Origin: Caenorhabditis elegans
Lineage: Eukaryota; Nematoda; Chromadorea; Rhabditida; Rhabditidae
Length of the DNA stretch: 64,000 nucleotides
NCBI RefSeq assembly: GCF_000002985.6
Contig: NC_003282.8
Span: 2,046,001-2,110,000 of the forward strand
Direction: 5' to 3'
A program made the translations under genes and the position numbers. The notes beneath the pieces were generated by a model. It was not told where the DNA came from. It worked only from the letters and a program-made list of their open reading frames with translations, and did no database searches. This document shows, piece after piece, positions 1 through 11,877 of this stretch. Position 1 is the stretch's first letter. Every line of letters starts with the position of its first letter.

Positions 1-187
1 TGATTTCAAACCAAATTTTGTTTCCTCTATAATTATTTGTTTTTGCGTAAAATGCGTCGCCGCCGCAAAGCGGTTCTGTCCAAAATTTCAAAATTATCAG
101 AAATTTAGCAACATGGGTGTCAATGCAATGCCGAAAACCTTGCAAATCTGAAATTTTCAGTCAAAAAAACCGAATTCTCCACGCAAT
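1..187. other. left-edge AT-rich sequence without a gene
   Basis: No coding exon is recognisable. There is a short GC-rich patch (CGCCGCCGCAAAGCGG, about 58-73) resembling the dispersed CGCG repeat of this region. The segment ends with the 5-bp target duplication of the fold-back element that follows. Confidence 0.5.
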
Positions 188-978
188 CACTGCAACTTTT
201 TCCTCACGAGGGACGAGGAAAAGTGGTTTCTAGGCCATGGCCGAGGGGCCGACAAGTTTCATCGGCCATTTATCTTGCTTTGTTTTCCGCCTGTTTTCTT
301 TCGTTTTTCACCGATTTTTTTCGTTTATTCTTAATAAAACTGATAAATAAATATTTTTTGCAGATGCTAAAACAATTTCCAAGTAAAAAAATTATGCATT
401 CAGTGGGCAAGCAGCGGTGAAAGTGGGCATTGTAATATGATGGATTACGGGAATAAAAAACCTAAACTTTTTCTGAAACATGATACATATGCTGCTTAGA
501 TGCTGAAACTACCTGATTTTCATAACGAGACCGCTGAAAAAATTTTGAGGTTTAAAAAATTCAACTTTTTTGGTGAAAAGGTCGAGATTTTCGCACAAAA
601 AGTTTAATTTTGAAAATCGCAAAACTTTTTCAGCGGTCTCGTTATGAAAATCAGGTAATTTCAGCACTTAAGCATCATATGTATCATGTTTCAGAAAAAG
701 TTTAGGTTTTGTATTCCCGTAATCCATCATATTGCATTGACCACTTTCACCGCTGCTTGCCCACTGAATACATATTTTTTTACTTGGAAATCGTTTTGGC
801 ATCTGCAAAAAATATTTATTTATCAGTTTTAATAAGAAAAAACGGGAAAAGGCTGTGAAAAACGAAAGAAAACAGGCGGAAAACAAAGCAAGATAAATGG
901 CCGCTGAAACTTGTCGGCCCCTCGGCCATGGCCTAGAAACCACTTTTCCTCGTCCCTCGTGAGGAAAAAGTTGCAGTG
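188..978. mobile_element. fold-back (palindromic) DNA element, copy 1 of 3
   Basis: The element begins CACTGCAACTTTTTCCTC and ends with the reverse complement GAGGAAAAAGTTGCAGTG. Its two arms of about 390 bp are near-perfect inverted copies meeting near 570. It is flanked on both sides by GCAAT (183-187 and 979-983), a 5-bp target-site duplication. Near-identical elements of 791-805 bp occur at 23694-24498 and 55074-55864. Open frames in the arms recur identically in all copies and look like repeat artefacts. No transposase is visible, so this would be a non-autonomous element. Confidence 0.9.
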
Positions 979-2360
979 GCAATTTCCATCTGGTCCCCCT
1001 TTTCTTCATTTCCCCTACACATTCAACAAAAACATCCGTTCCCCCCATGCTTCTTCCAAGGTGTTTTTCAGTCCATTTTCAGCCATGCAAACACAAAAGA
1101 CAACAGATTTCCACCCAGAATGCTCTGCCCCACCACTTTCATTATTTCTTTTTTCTTGAATTGCGCCCCCCCCCGTGTACCACTACTACTTGAGCTGAAA
1201 GACATTTCAATATTATTTTCCCTTCTATTTGTTCTCTCATGTCTCTATCTGCATTGGTAAACATACATTTTACAAGCCCAGTTGAACAAAAAAAAACGTC
1301 ATATTTGATTTCCAAGGACATTCTGTGAAATTTGAAATTTGAACGTATTTGGTTCCGTTTTTTATTGAAAAATTTTCAAATTTTTTTTTTTGCACAATTT
1401 TTTTCCTATTTTTTTGAAAGTTGTACAGTTTTTGTCGGATTTTTTTTAGAATTTCTAAAATATTTCAATGATTTTTTAACGTTTTAGAAGATTGTTTCCC
1501 CCCTTGCAGCTATTTTTCGAAATTTTTTTTTGTTTGAACTTTCAGATTTCATAATAATTTTAGGATATCAAAAAAATTCACCAAAAAAAATTTCGTTTTA
1601 ATTTTCTCTTCATTGTTTCCAAATTTCTGATAAATTTCTGCATTTTTCGTCTAAATTTGGCTAAAAATTTTCTGGTTTTCCGAATTCAAAATTTCTCGTT
1701 TTTCGTTTAAAAAAAGTCGATGCACCATGTTTTTGACACGTTGATTCTGAGTGCTCCGAGCTTCCTAGAAAGTTCAAAATTTCGGAAAAAATTCAGAGAA
1801 AAACTCAAATTTTTCCTCATAATTTTCATATGTATCAAATTTTTTTCTGCGCCTATACGGGTAAATTTTTAGTAAACTGGGCGTTACCAACCAATCAGAA
1901 AAAAAAAACTTGAAAAAAATCTGCTTAGAATTTGAAAAAAAATGAGAATTAAAAAAAAACCTTAAAAGTGAAGTAGCGCTAGTGGGGAACGTGTTAAAAA
2001 CTACTCCTATAGTATCAAAATGACCGAATATCACAATAAAACGTTTCAAAAAAATTTTGAAATATTTTTATTTACTGTCAAAAAGTGACAATTACTCAGT
2101 TTTTGCCACTCATAATTTTTGAAGCCAACCAAAATACATTTTTTTTTAATCCTACATTTTTCATACCGTAATTTTGTTTTAATTACTCCTATTAAAACAT
2201 TGTAGGTGTCGGGACATTCGACATTTCTTTGGATTTCCACAAAAGCTCATATTTTTCAAAATTGTGGCAATTTGCCAAAACTTTGACCAGAAATTATGAA
2301 AAATCTAAAATTCGGTCGTTTTGAATCATTATAAATGTATTTAGACACAATTTCCACTGG
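979..2360. other. intergenic, pyrimidine-rich then AT-rich
   Basis: Positions 1000-1260 are pyrimidine-rich with a run of nine C near 1167, a composition common in nematode upstream regions. From 1270 to 2360 the sequence is low-complexity A/T with poly-T runs. No exon with convincing codon use or splice sites was found on either strand. Confidence 0.4.
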
Positions 2361-2530
2361 CAGAATGTCCCATTACGCTTTGATCTCCAAAAAAATGCGA
2401 GATTTTTTAATTTTTTTCGCCCAGAAAAATGTGACGTCAGCACGTTCTTAATCATGAAAAATCAGTTGAAAAGTCTGCGTCACTTTTCCCGCATTTTTTG
2501 TAGATCTACGTAGATCAAACCGAATCGGGC
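2361..2530. repeat. short palindromic dispersed repeat (TTTGATCTACAAAAAATGCG family), copy 1
   Basis: An imperfect inverted repeat: the left arm has CATTACGCTTTGATCTCC and the right arm GTAGATCTACGTAGATCAAA, joined by a variable centre containing GACGTCAGCACGTTCTTAA. Related copies are at 8548-8700, 43243-43403 and 44824-44968. No coding capacity. Confidence 0.8.
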
Positions 2531-2689
2531 TACTCCACCATTAAGAACTCTTGAAAATTACCCAATAATTTATGAGCCCATTGCTTCATGGTTCCCAGAG
2601 GAATCCTAAATTTCTAGAAAACCGACTTCTTCCAGGAATCTCATAAGCTCAAGAGACCTATGTACATATGTTGAAAAACTCATATTTTC

Positions 2690-3480
2690 CTACAAAATTA
2701 AACCAAAGCCGGGGAAAAAAGCAAAAGAAAAGAAGGAAAATCTAAATTAGCATGAACTTTAAAACCCGCCGTCCTCTAAGAACTTCAGCAGGCCTGGTCG
2801 CACACAAAACTTTTTTAATCATACTGATTTAGGCGATGCACTTTGTTTCTTTTTCCTCGCCTTCAAGGCATATATCGTCTGCGTCTCTTTTTCTCTCCTT
2901 CTCTCTCTCTCTCTTTCTTTTCCTATGGCACTGAAACATATGTGAAGACTGCGCCTCTTAATCTCTCCAGGCAACACCAGCTCCGCCTCCCAATACTTTC
3001 TCTTTTTCTTTCTCATTTTCCGCGCCCCGCCGAAAAACCATCGCATCGCTCTCTCTCCACAAGTTACACTATCTTTTGATGAGGTGACGAGAGATCACCG
3101 AGACGCAGAGAGAGCGTATTGTTAGAGAGATTGGAGAAGCAGACGGAAAATGGGGAGGGGGAAAAGGCTGCCCCATCAACTACAACCACCACTCTGGCAC
3201 CCCAACTGGTCTCTCTACTCAGTTTTCCCGTCCCTCTTTTGTTTGAAAAATTTTTTTTTAAATTTCTTGAAATCCACACCACCGTTCAGTTTTTTTTTCC
3301 AAACCTTCAAATTTCCAATGCCTTTTCTCTGAACTTTTTCAAATCATGTGCCTAGTGTTCAGCGCCCGTATCTCAGCCAATTTTTTAGATATCCAAAAAT
3401 TTTTAACTGCAAAACTATGGAAAAATATACAATATATATTTTGTTAGTTGACAATTTTTCGACAAAACCAAGGACATAGC
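2690..3480. other. intergenic CT/GA-rich segment
   Basis: Strongly pyrimidine-rich from about 2830 to 3060 (CTCTCTCTCTCTCT near 2900), then purine-rich to about 3180, so the two halves are partly complementary. Short overlapping open frames occur on both strands but are low-complexity and lack splice context. It could be promoter-like; nothing more specific can be supported. Confidence 0.35.
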
Positions 3481-4360
3481 ATTTCGGTCGATGCACCATG
3501 CACTAACCTTTCTACTTTGACAGCCGATATCTGAGTTCATTTTAAAGATATCAAAAAGAGGCCAACTACAAAATTGTAGAAAACTATATAAAAAGTATTT
3601 TCTTAGTTGACAATTTTTCAGTTAAACTAAATACAACCGAGATATAAGCAGCCAAAGTTAAAGGTAGCATTTCGCTCGATGCACCATGACTTCCATTCTT
3701 ACTTTGGTAGTTTATATCTGAGTTCATTTTAAAGATATCAAAAAGTGGTAAACTACACAATTATAAGGAAACATATTATTGATATTTTGGCAGGGAACAA
3801 TTGTTTAGTAAAACTAAGGATAACAAAGATTTGACGCACCATGGTTTGCATCGTCCTAGGTAATTATTGAGAAACGTGACATTTTGTCCTAATAATTGTA
3901 CTAAAATATAAAAGTAATAAGTTTAACTTTTCCAAAAAATTTCAAGCAGTACTTGATCATACTTAAATTTATAAATTTATAGCCCACCTTTTGTTTTACC
4001 TTTTCTTGATTTATTTCTTGTACATTTTTTATCCGCGTAGTTTTAATCATACTTTAAAAGATATGCTTTGCACTTTAGTTGTACTTTACCTCAAAAGCTC
4101 ATATCTATATTTTCAATGGTTGTAGAAAAAAAGTTGTTAACTTTCAAAATGTTAATTATTAAATTTTCTATAATATTGCAGTTTAAAATTTGTTGATATC
4201 TTCAAAATAAAACGAGATATGAGCTCTTAAAGGAAAGGTGCAAGACATGGTGCATCACAGTTTTGTAGTTACATCTTTTTGACATCATAAAAACTAACCA
4301 AGATATGAGCTGCCAAAAGGGAAGTACTAGACATGGTGCATCGACTGAAAATGACTCCCA
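3480..4360. repeat. GATGCACCATG repeat, inverted arrangement
   Basis: Diverged units of roughly 160-190 bp carry GATGCACCATG (near 3490, 3677 and 3834). The opposite orientation, CATGGTGCATC, appears near 4245 and 4334. Units share phrases such as GATATCAAAAAG and TTAGTTGACAATTTTT. Diverged members of the same family occur near 30650-30980, 31610-31800 and 42860-43050. Confidence 0.7.
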
Positions 4361-4545
4361 GCATAACTTTGAAAGCCCAACCCTCTGTTTCCTTTGAGCT
4401 TATGAAAATGTTGTTCACTAACAAAATATGTATCTTTCCATTTTCTATAGTTTTGTCGTTGAAACATTTTTGATAGCTTTCAAAATTTAGTTGTTCATGT
4501 TTATGGAGCTTGTTCCAGTTTTTAATTAAATTTTTCGCTTTCCTA

Positions 4546-5453
4546 TTAGGTCTCCAAATAAGTTCCGGGTCAAAAATCATAACTTTGTTCGCTGCGTATC
4601 GATTTTTATGAAACTTTGGGAATTTATGTTATCAACCATGATCTTTCATTTTGAAATGGTCACAAAATTTTTTGACCACTCGGAGTGCCCTAACTCGAAG
4701 CCAATTTTTTCAAGCATTTTTCTGATCTCGCTTCTTTGCAGCTTTGAACTAAGGTTTGTGTGCGGATTTTACTTTGTTTAGAATACATCGTAAGAAATCA
4801 ACAAAAGTTTGGAAAAAAATCCGTCCAAAAAAATTTTTTTTGGTCGGTCGTCAAAAAAACTTCAAAAAATTTTTTTTTCGAACGTTTTCGATTTTTAGTA
4901 TAAAAATGATGTAACCAAGTGTAAACCATTTTTACACATAAAATTCATTTTAGTTTGAAATTTGAATCTCAAGAAATATTCAAAAAACTCAAAAATTATC
5001 CGAAAAAATTATATTTTCTGTTATCATTTTAGTTTATCAAACTAAACTGATGTGTTTTGTATGTGTAAAAATAGTTTACACTTGGTTACATCATTTTTGT
5101 AGAAAAAATCTAGAATTTTCGACAAAAAATTTTTTCGAAGATTTTTGGACGATCAACCAAAAAAAATTTTTTGGACGGATTTTTTTCCAAACTTTTGTCG
5201 TTTTCTAATAATGTATTCTAAACAAAGAAAAATCCGCACACAAACATAGATTCAAAGCTGAAAAGAAGCGAGATCAGAAAAATGCCTGAAAAAATTGGCT
5301 AAGAGTAAGGACACTTGGGGTGGTCAAAAAATTTTGTGACTATTGTCAAATGAAAGATCATAGTTGATAACATAAAGTCCCAAAGTTTCATAAAAATCGA
5401 TAGGCAGCGAACAAAGTTATGATTTTTGACCCGGAACTTATTTGGAGACCTAA
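4546..5453. mobile_element. TA-flanked fold-back element (TTAGGTCTCC family), copy A
   Basis: Terminal inverted repeats start TTAGGTCTCCAAATAAGTTC and extend as long complementary arms for about 400 bp each. The element is flanked by TA on both sides (4544-4545 and 5454-5455), the target duplication typical of Tc1/mariner-type transposition. No transposase is seen. Related copies: 18192-18693 (truncated), 36491-36890 (truncated), 46137-47051 and 48695-49465. Its right end lies only 46 bp from the start codon of the next gene. Confidence 0.88.
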
Positions 5454-5485
5454 TATTATAAATTGTTTATTTTTTATAATATTTC

Positions 5486-5499
5486 TATTTTCAGAAAAA
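5486..5499 (+). promoter_or_regulatory. probable spliced-leader trans-splice acceptor
   Basis: TTTCTATTTTCAG ends at 5494, five bases before the ATG at 5500. A strong 3' splice site immediately before the first ATG, with no upstream exon visible, is the usual arrangement for SL1 trans-splicing in Caenorhabditis. The leader itself is not encoded here. Confidence 0.6.
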
Positions 5500-8400
5500 A
5501 TGCGGTGGCACAACTTATTATTATTTCTGATATTCCTCAGATGCTCCACAGGATTAGTATGTCCAATACCAGCAGCCACGCCAGGAGGTAACCCCTCAAA
5601 TGATAAGAAGCCTACTATTAAATAAGCTTTTGGCAGGTTCGTTACGCAATAAAACATGTCCCGACTTCAAAGCCAATCCGACATTTGTTCATTGCTGTGC
5701 TTCAAAACTACCGCCAACCAACACATTGTTGAAAGAAAAACACGGAGTTTATTGCTGTTCGTTGGAGGATTTCGAGAAGGAAAAACAAGACATGGCGAAT
5801 CAGGAACTCAGGAATTTCTTGAAAGAGTGCGTTTTTTCTTGTTGGTGAAATTTACAAATTCCGGTGGTTTGCCATAAATTTTGGTGTTTAGCCTAAAATC
5901 GACAAAAACATTTTAGAACCGCGCGCGGCGCGGTTGAGTCGCTGTTTTGACAGAATTTTCAATATAGACCAAAATTTGCTACGATTGGTGTCATTTGAAA
6001 GCTTTCTACTTAAATAATTCAAAAATTTACGTCAGAAACTTGAATATTGAACAAAAAGTTAAGAAAATTAAAAAAAATGTTTTTTTTTTGAAAAATCGCA
6101 AAAAATTGTTTCCAAGTTCAATGAATTTCATTTGAATCATATGTTTAATAAACAAACAATTTTTAAAGTTTTCTACCTAAAAACAGTGTTTTAATAACTC
6201 CCAGGTTCCGTGCAATTTGTTTTCGACCGCGCGTCGCGGTTGCGTCGCGGTTTCGAGCCAAATTTCACAATTGACCGATATATGCCGATATGGGTGTCAT
6301 TTGAAAGCTCTTTGTCTGACGTTTTCTAATTCTTACATTAAAAATGCTCAAATTTCCAAACAAATTGGAAAATTTAGGAACTTTTTGAAGTGCTGCCCTC
6401 CAAATTCAATTCAACTCATTTACATCATACACATGTTGTTTTAAGCCACTTTGCTTACTCATCAAGTCCAATTTAATGAATTTTGTATCCAAAAAGCTCC
6501 CCCCTCCCCACGGAATAATCTCATTAGTCGACACAGCAGTGTGTTTCCAAAAAGTCGGTTTTTTTTTCGGAAAAAAAGACGAAAAAACGAGAGAAAATAG
6601 TGGGACCGAGGCACGCAATTTAATTAGCACCACTAAGTCCCCGTGTTGTCCCTGCACCCAGACAAATTTTTTGTGTAAGGGGATATGTCGGTCCAAAATG
6701 GCAGTGGAAATTTATGTATTTGGGTAGTTTTAATTAAAAAAATTTAATTCTGAAAGTATTGTTTGGATTTTCCAATTTAGGACGTTAAGAGCTTCAAAAT
6801 GAGCCCCATAATGATGTATTTCGAGCAAATTCAAGAGTTTACGGTAAAACCGCAACGCGACCGCGACGCGTCCAAAAAAACTCCACAACATTTTTTTTTG
6901 AGTTGAAATCGGGCAAGAATTTAAACCTTAAAAACTATTGTTTTGAGTTAAAATTTTAATTTCGACAAAAAAAAATCACAACTGCTTCTTTCTCTAGTTT
7001 CGAGGCGGTCGCGTCGCGGTTCTGCTCTGAATTTCAAATTTGAGCAAAATCTATCGAAATTGATTGGGCTTAAATTGAAGGTCTCAAAGCAATTAATTCA
7101 AACACTTTGAGTTCTAATTTTAAAATTTCGTAACAGACCACTTTCACCCTGTTTCGGCTCTGATGCGTTGCGGTCGCGTCGCGGTTTTTCTCAGCATTTC
7201 AAAATAGGCCCAAAATCTATCGACATTGGGCTTAAATCAAAGCCCCTGACTGGCTCATAGAAATAAAGTTCAATTCTCAATATAGGTCATCTGGCACACC
7301 TACACTAAATTTTAGATTCGCCGCGTTGCGGCCGCGTCGCGGTTCTGTTCAGAATTTCAAAAAATTGGGCAAAACCCGTCGAGATTGGGCTTAAATTGAT
7401 GCGCCTAATTTCATTAGTTTGAAGGTTTCAATTTCAAATGTTTATAAATGTTCCCAAGCACACCTACGCCTTGTTTCCGTTCCGATGCTTCACGGTCGTG
7501 TCGCGGTTTTGCTCGAATTTTCAAAATTGAGCAAAACCCGTCGAGATTGGGCTCAAATCAAAGCTCTTTCCTTCCTGATTTCGAAAATCGTACTCCTATT
7601 GCAATCGGAAGTAGTAGTATCTCTCAAAATTTCCGAATTCGCTAGGGCTCTCCAAGATTTGATTTGATGAAGAAGTGTGGGGGGGATGGGTTGATGCTCC
7701 CAGGAGAGGGCTTCATCTTTTTCTCTCTCACTCACAAATCATAAAAATCACTTTACGAAAAACGTGATGTCTTTTTGCGTTTTTTCTCACCAATTCTGTG
7801 CACTCTCTCTCCCTACTCATCCTTCCGCCCAAGAGAGAGAGAGACGGGAAAAGCCGCTGAAAGAAAAGAAATCAGATTTTGTGAGAAGACAGAAATGTTG
7901 TGCTCTTTCGACACGTCCCAATGGGACTTCTTGGGCCTTCACACAAAATAGATTCTTTGAAATTTCTTTTTCAAAAAAAAAAAACGAAAAACTTCATCCT
8001 TACTCACGAAATGTTTTGGAGAGGGATTTCATGAAGAAACTGAAACATGTCTCTAAAAAACTTAAAATTTATAAAACCGTTTCAGCCGGAAAGCGGCAAG
8101 TTTTGTATTTCAACCTTGCGGCGCGGTCGCGTCGCGGTTCTTCCCTGAATTTTTTCTGAAGTGTAATTACCATTCTAATAGCATCCACATAATCTAGGTT
8201 TCTCAGAATTTTGAGTTCTCACCCGTGCGGTGCGGTCGCGTCGCGGCTCATTGGCCGAAATGGAGCAAAAATGTCTCAAAATTTGGCAAATATTCACGTA
8301 TTCGAGTTAATATTATTGTTTAAACCAATTTTCAGAATTTCGGATTTTACGACCTGTTTTTCAACATCCATATCAGCTAGACTTCTCAAAAACGTAGACT

Positions 8401-10708
8401 AAAGGCCGCGCGTTGCGGTTGCGTCGCGGTTTTTTGAAACAAATATTTTTGGTTAAAAATCACAGACTTACTTAGATTAGAATCTAAAACTTGAAGAATT
8501 AGGCTTTCATATCTTCTATGCGACACCCATATCAGCTAGAATTTCCGCACGTGGTGCCAGGCTGTCCCATTACGGTTTGATCTACAAAAAATGCGGGAAT
8601 TTTTCGCCCGTAAAGGTAAAAGGAACTCTGCGTCTCTTCTCTCGCATTTTTTGTAGATCTACGTAGATCAAACCGAAATGAGACATTCTGACACCACGTG
8701 TTTCCGCAAAATTCAAAATTATCAACCGCGCGTTGCGGTCGCGTCGCGGTTTTGGGAATTTGTTCAAAATTGAGCTAAACATACCGATATGGGTGTCATT
8801 TTAAAACCATAGTGCCACTTATTCATATAACACCAATAACGGCTAAATTCTACAAAAAATCGTTTTCGAAGCTGCGCGTTGCGGCCGCGTCGCGGTTTCC
8901 TTACAAATTTCAGATTTGAGCAAAACTTATCAATATGGGTGTCATTTCAAAGCTACCAATCTCAAAAATTCAAATTTCACCTTCAAAAAACAAAATTCCA
9001 ATTCTTTCCCCCAATTTTAGCAAAATTCCTCAACCCAATTACACACATAATTTTTTTCAAAACTCATATGTCAGACACAAGATATGAGAGATCATAATAT
9101 GTATACATATATTGAAAGGCGAGCAACCGGAAAATAAGTAGCATGAGGAGAAAGTGTTAGAGAGAGTACAAATAATGGAGAGGCCGAGGATAACTTCCTG
9201 TTATGACCCCCCGGGTTCTTGTGTTGGGAGCAAGACTTCTTTTACTAATTCCTTGGAAAAAATGGAGAAGTTTTGGGATATAAGGGAGATTTTTTCAAAT
9301 AATAATTGGGAATGTACAACAAAATTTCAAAAATTTAGAGAAAACTAATAGTAAGCAATTTTTCAGAAATGCATATCAATTTATGCTCAAAACTATAATT
9401 TTTGAATATTTTAGCTTAAGAGCTTTCATTTAACACCCATCTCGATATATTTTGCTTGATTTTGAAAATTACACGACCGCAACGCGACGCGACCGCAACG
9501 CGCCTAGCCTAAATTTGCTCCAATCTCTCTGAAACTCAACTTTTTGAAAACTCGAACACGTGAAGCAATATATAACTTTATTTTGAATTGATTTATCACT
9601 TTTCTTATTAGTGTCTTGAAAAAACCGCGACGCGACCGCCTCGCACAGCTGAAAATCATAATAAAGCTAACATAGGAAATATGGGGCTCATTTTGAAGCT
9701 GAAAACCACAGAAACCTAATAAAAGTGCTGAAAACTCATGAAATTCATAATTGAAATATTTTCAGCTACCTGGCACTAATCATCTTTGGCTCAGTACTTG
9801 TCATTTCTCTACTGGTAATTGTGACAGCAATAGTTTGCAAAAAGATTCCCGGGTGTCCAATGTATCAGAGTATTCATAGTAAGTTCTTTCTTTTTCACGG
9901 AAAGTTTGAAATTTCCACCAATTTCAGTGATAACTCGATCGAATGAGTCACCATCTGCGCTCTACCGTCCGGTAGATCAAATTCCGCCAAAAATGTACGA
10001 GGCACCGCCTCCCTACGAGTGTTTTGTACCCCCGCCGGTGGTTGCCACGTCATCAACGGATAATAACGAATGGAATTGCATACTGGAAAATGAGGTATGT
10101 GGGAGGAGTTTTGATTTTGGCGCCAAAAATTATACATTTAAAAAATTATTAAAATTTCAAAAATTGGATTCGAGAAATATAAATTAAAAATTTTTAAATT
10201 TGGCGCCGAAAATTAAAAATGCGAAATTTATTTGAATTCAACGCAAAAATCATAAAGAAAATTTTGAAATTGCACTAAAAGTTTAAAAAATCTCGAAATT
10301 TTTTAAATTGGTGCCAAAATGTAGGAACTTAAAATTTTGAATTCAAAGTCAAAATTTAAAACTTTGAAAATTTGGAACTTGGCTCCAAAAAGTGATTTTT
10401 CAATTTGGTGCCAAAACTTATTAATTTTACAAATTTCAAATTTGGCGCGAAATTCGAAAATTTTTGAATTCTTACATTTTGCCGCCAAGTAAAATAAAAT
10501 TCGTTTGTGCCAATTTTCAGATTTTGAATTTTATAATTTTGTCGGTTTTTTCAAAAATTTCGAGTATATAGTTTTTGGCGCCGAAAATTCAAAAATTTTC
10601 CATTTGGCGGTAAAAATTTCAAATTTCGCACGGAAATAGTTACAAATAAAAAAAAATCAATATTTTCAGGTAAACGGATCCCGTAGGACACCTCCTCAAA
10701 TCTCCTAA
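5500..10708 (+). CDS. type I single-pass membrane protein, Cys-rich ectodomain and PPPY tail
   Basis: Five exons in phase: 5500-5587, 5637-5826, 9766-9878, 9928-10094 and 10670-10708, giving 198 residues. Residues 1-18 look like a signal peptide. The ectodomain has an N-glycosylation sequon (N34-K-T) and a compact cysteine pattern (C21, C37, C49C50, C69C70). A hydrophobic helix spans about 95-117 and is followed by CKKIPGC. The cytosolic tail is proline-rich with PPPY at 157-160, a predicted WW-domain ligand. This layout (short Cys-rich ectodomain, one helix, PY-motif tail) resembles Shisa or WBP1/VOPP1-type adaptors of the endomembrane system, but the likeness is architectural only and I do not recognise the gene. 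Intron 2 is 3.9 kb and packed with CGCG repeats; the other introns are 49-575 bp. Confidence 0.8.
5920..9640. repeat. diverged tandem CGCG repeat filling intron 2
   Basis: At least a dozen units contain variants of GCGCGTTGCGGTCGCGTCGC (near 5925, 6228, 7163, 7320, 8116, 8226, 8404, 8728 and 8875). Several units are inverted (near 6850, 9475 and 9625). Each GC-rich core is followed by a common AT-rich phrase including AATTGAGCAAAA and ATATGGGTGTCATTT. Single units also occur near 55880, 56140, 60605, 61875 and 62140. Apparently single-copy stretches inside the array (6430-6740, 7680-8090 and 9100-9260) have purine- or pyrimidine-rich, promoter-like composition but no clear exon. Confidence 0.75.
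8548..8700. repeat. short palindromic dispersed repeat, copy 2 (best preserved)
   Basis: The ends are CACGTGGTG and CACCACGTG. The arms carry CCATTACGGTTTGATCTAC and its complement GTAGATCAAACCGAAATG. Same family as 2361-2530, 43243-43403 and 44824-44968. It lies inside intron 2 of the 5500-10708 gene. Confidence 0.85.
10112..10650. repeat. degenerate TTTGGCGCC/AATTTT repeats in intron 4
   Basis: The intron consists of irregular units around TTTGGCGCC or TTTGGTGCC separated by A/T-rich text such as AAATTTTTAAATTT. The same kind of sequence recurs at 27830-28330. The cores look like E2F-type sites (TTTSGCGC), but their number and spacing point to repeat expansion rather than a promoter. Confidence 0.55.
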
Positions 10709-11070
10709 TCTTCCTTTTTTTTTCTAAAAAATTATAAAAAAAATCCTCTCTTCAAATTTAACGGGTCTTGACACGAAGTACTCTCACATTTTAGCATGTT
10801 TTTTTTAATGTAAGATATTGAATTCCCCGCCCCCCGGATCATTTGCTCAATTTCTTCTATGAATTTATTGATTTTTTTTCAATCACCCGGCTTCTTCAAT
10901 TTTTCTGTATTTTTGTGATTTTTTTCGAATTTTTTGGTTAAAAATTCATCATTATTCGGTGCTTTTTCTCATGTGCTTCTTTCAAAATTCTTCCATGTTT
11001 GTTGGAATATATGGAATTTTTATGTAAAAATCTTCGATCTCTGCGCTTTTTGCTTCAATAAAAAAATTTA
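10709..11070 (+). terminator. 3' UTR and poly(A) signal of the 5500-10708 gene
   Basis: A T-rich, non-coding stretch follows the TAA at 10706-10708. AATAAA at 11057-11062 is the first canonical cleavage signal downstream, which would give a 3' UTR of about 370 nt. Confidence 0.6.
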
Positions 11071-11513
11071 ATACCGCGGAAACATTCGTTTGAAGAAAAT
11101 TTCTTAATTAAGAAAAAGTTCAATTATCACCTTTTCCAGCAAGTTTCCAGCTTGAAATTTTTTATTTATTTAATTATTCAATCATTTCTCATAGTGAGAC
11201 TTATTATTGATTTATGCTTTCATTTTGTCAAAGTGCGTCCATTTTGTATATATATATATTTTTTTTTTTTTTATGTTGCACAATATTTTCAGGTTAAACA
11301 AATATTTAGATACATTTAACTTTACCGTAAAATATGAAAAGGTGCACAGTAAATTGAGAATAATTAAGAAATAAATGTTTAAATTTATTATAAGTGAATT
11401 TATTTATTTATAAAAATAGTACGTGAAATATCTATATCCACGCCATTAAAAATTATATTTAAACGTACAAAAGATTCATGCACATGAAAGTATTGTTTAA
11501 ATTAGGGTTCCCA
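11071..11513. other. intergenic AT-rich spacer
   Basis: Low-complexity A/T sequence containing a (TA)n/T run near 11247-11271. It lies between the 3' ends of two convergent genes. Nothing else could be supported. Confidence 0.4.
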
Positions 11514-11777
11514 GCTGAGTGAGGCGCAAAATGCGGGCCTCACGCCGGCCTCACGCCGGCCGGCCTTCGCCTTCGCCGTTCGCCGCTTTCAATAATAATG
11601 ACGTGAATTTTAAATTTTAATTTTCAAAAATTCGTTGAAAATTTAGAAAAAAAATATAAGAAATGAAAATAAAAGTTTATGTGTAATTCAGTGAAAGGCG
11701 AGAGTGACGCCGTGAGGCCGGCGCGGCGACCGCTGAGGCGGGCGAAGGCGCCTTTGCGGCGACCTCATGGGAGCCCT
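11514..11777. mobile_element. GC-rich fold-back element with AGGGTTCCCA ends
   Basis: The left end is AGGGTTCCCAG and the right end TGGGAGCCCT; TTTAAA lies just outside both ends. Both arms carry GC-rich blocks built from GGCCTCACGCCGG and GGCGAAGGC words around an AT-rich centre. Its GC content contrasts sharply with its surroundings. No coding capacity, so it looks like a MITE. Confidence 0.7.
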
Positions 11778-11877
11778 AGTTTAAATCAGGTGAAAAATTA
11801 ATATTTGAAAAAAAAATCATTAGGGACAACTTTTCGTCCCGTTGGCGAGGAACAGGGAAGTGACCTTTACAACAGCT

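Noticed and set aside
223..1048. Open frames beginning MVSRPWPRGRQVS, repeated at 23729, 24526, 55100 and 55868
   Set aside because: They fall in the arms of the palindromic element, occur on both arms, and have no transposase motifs or splice support.
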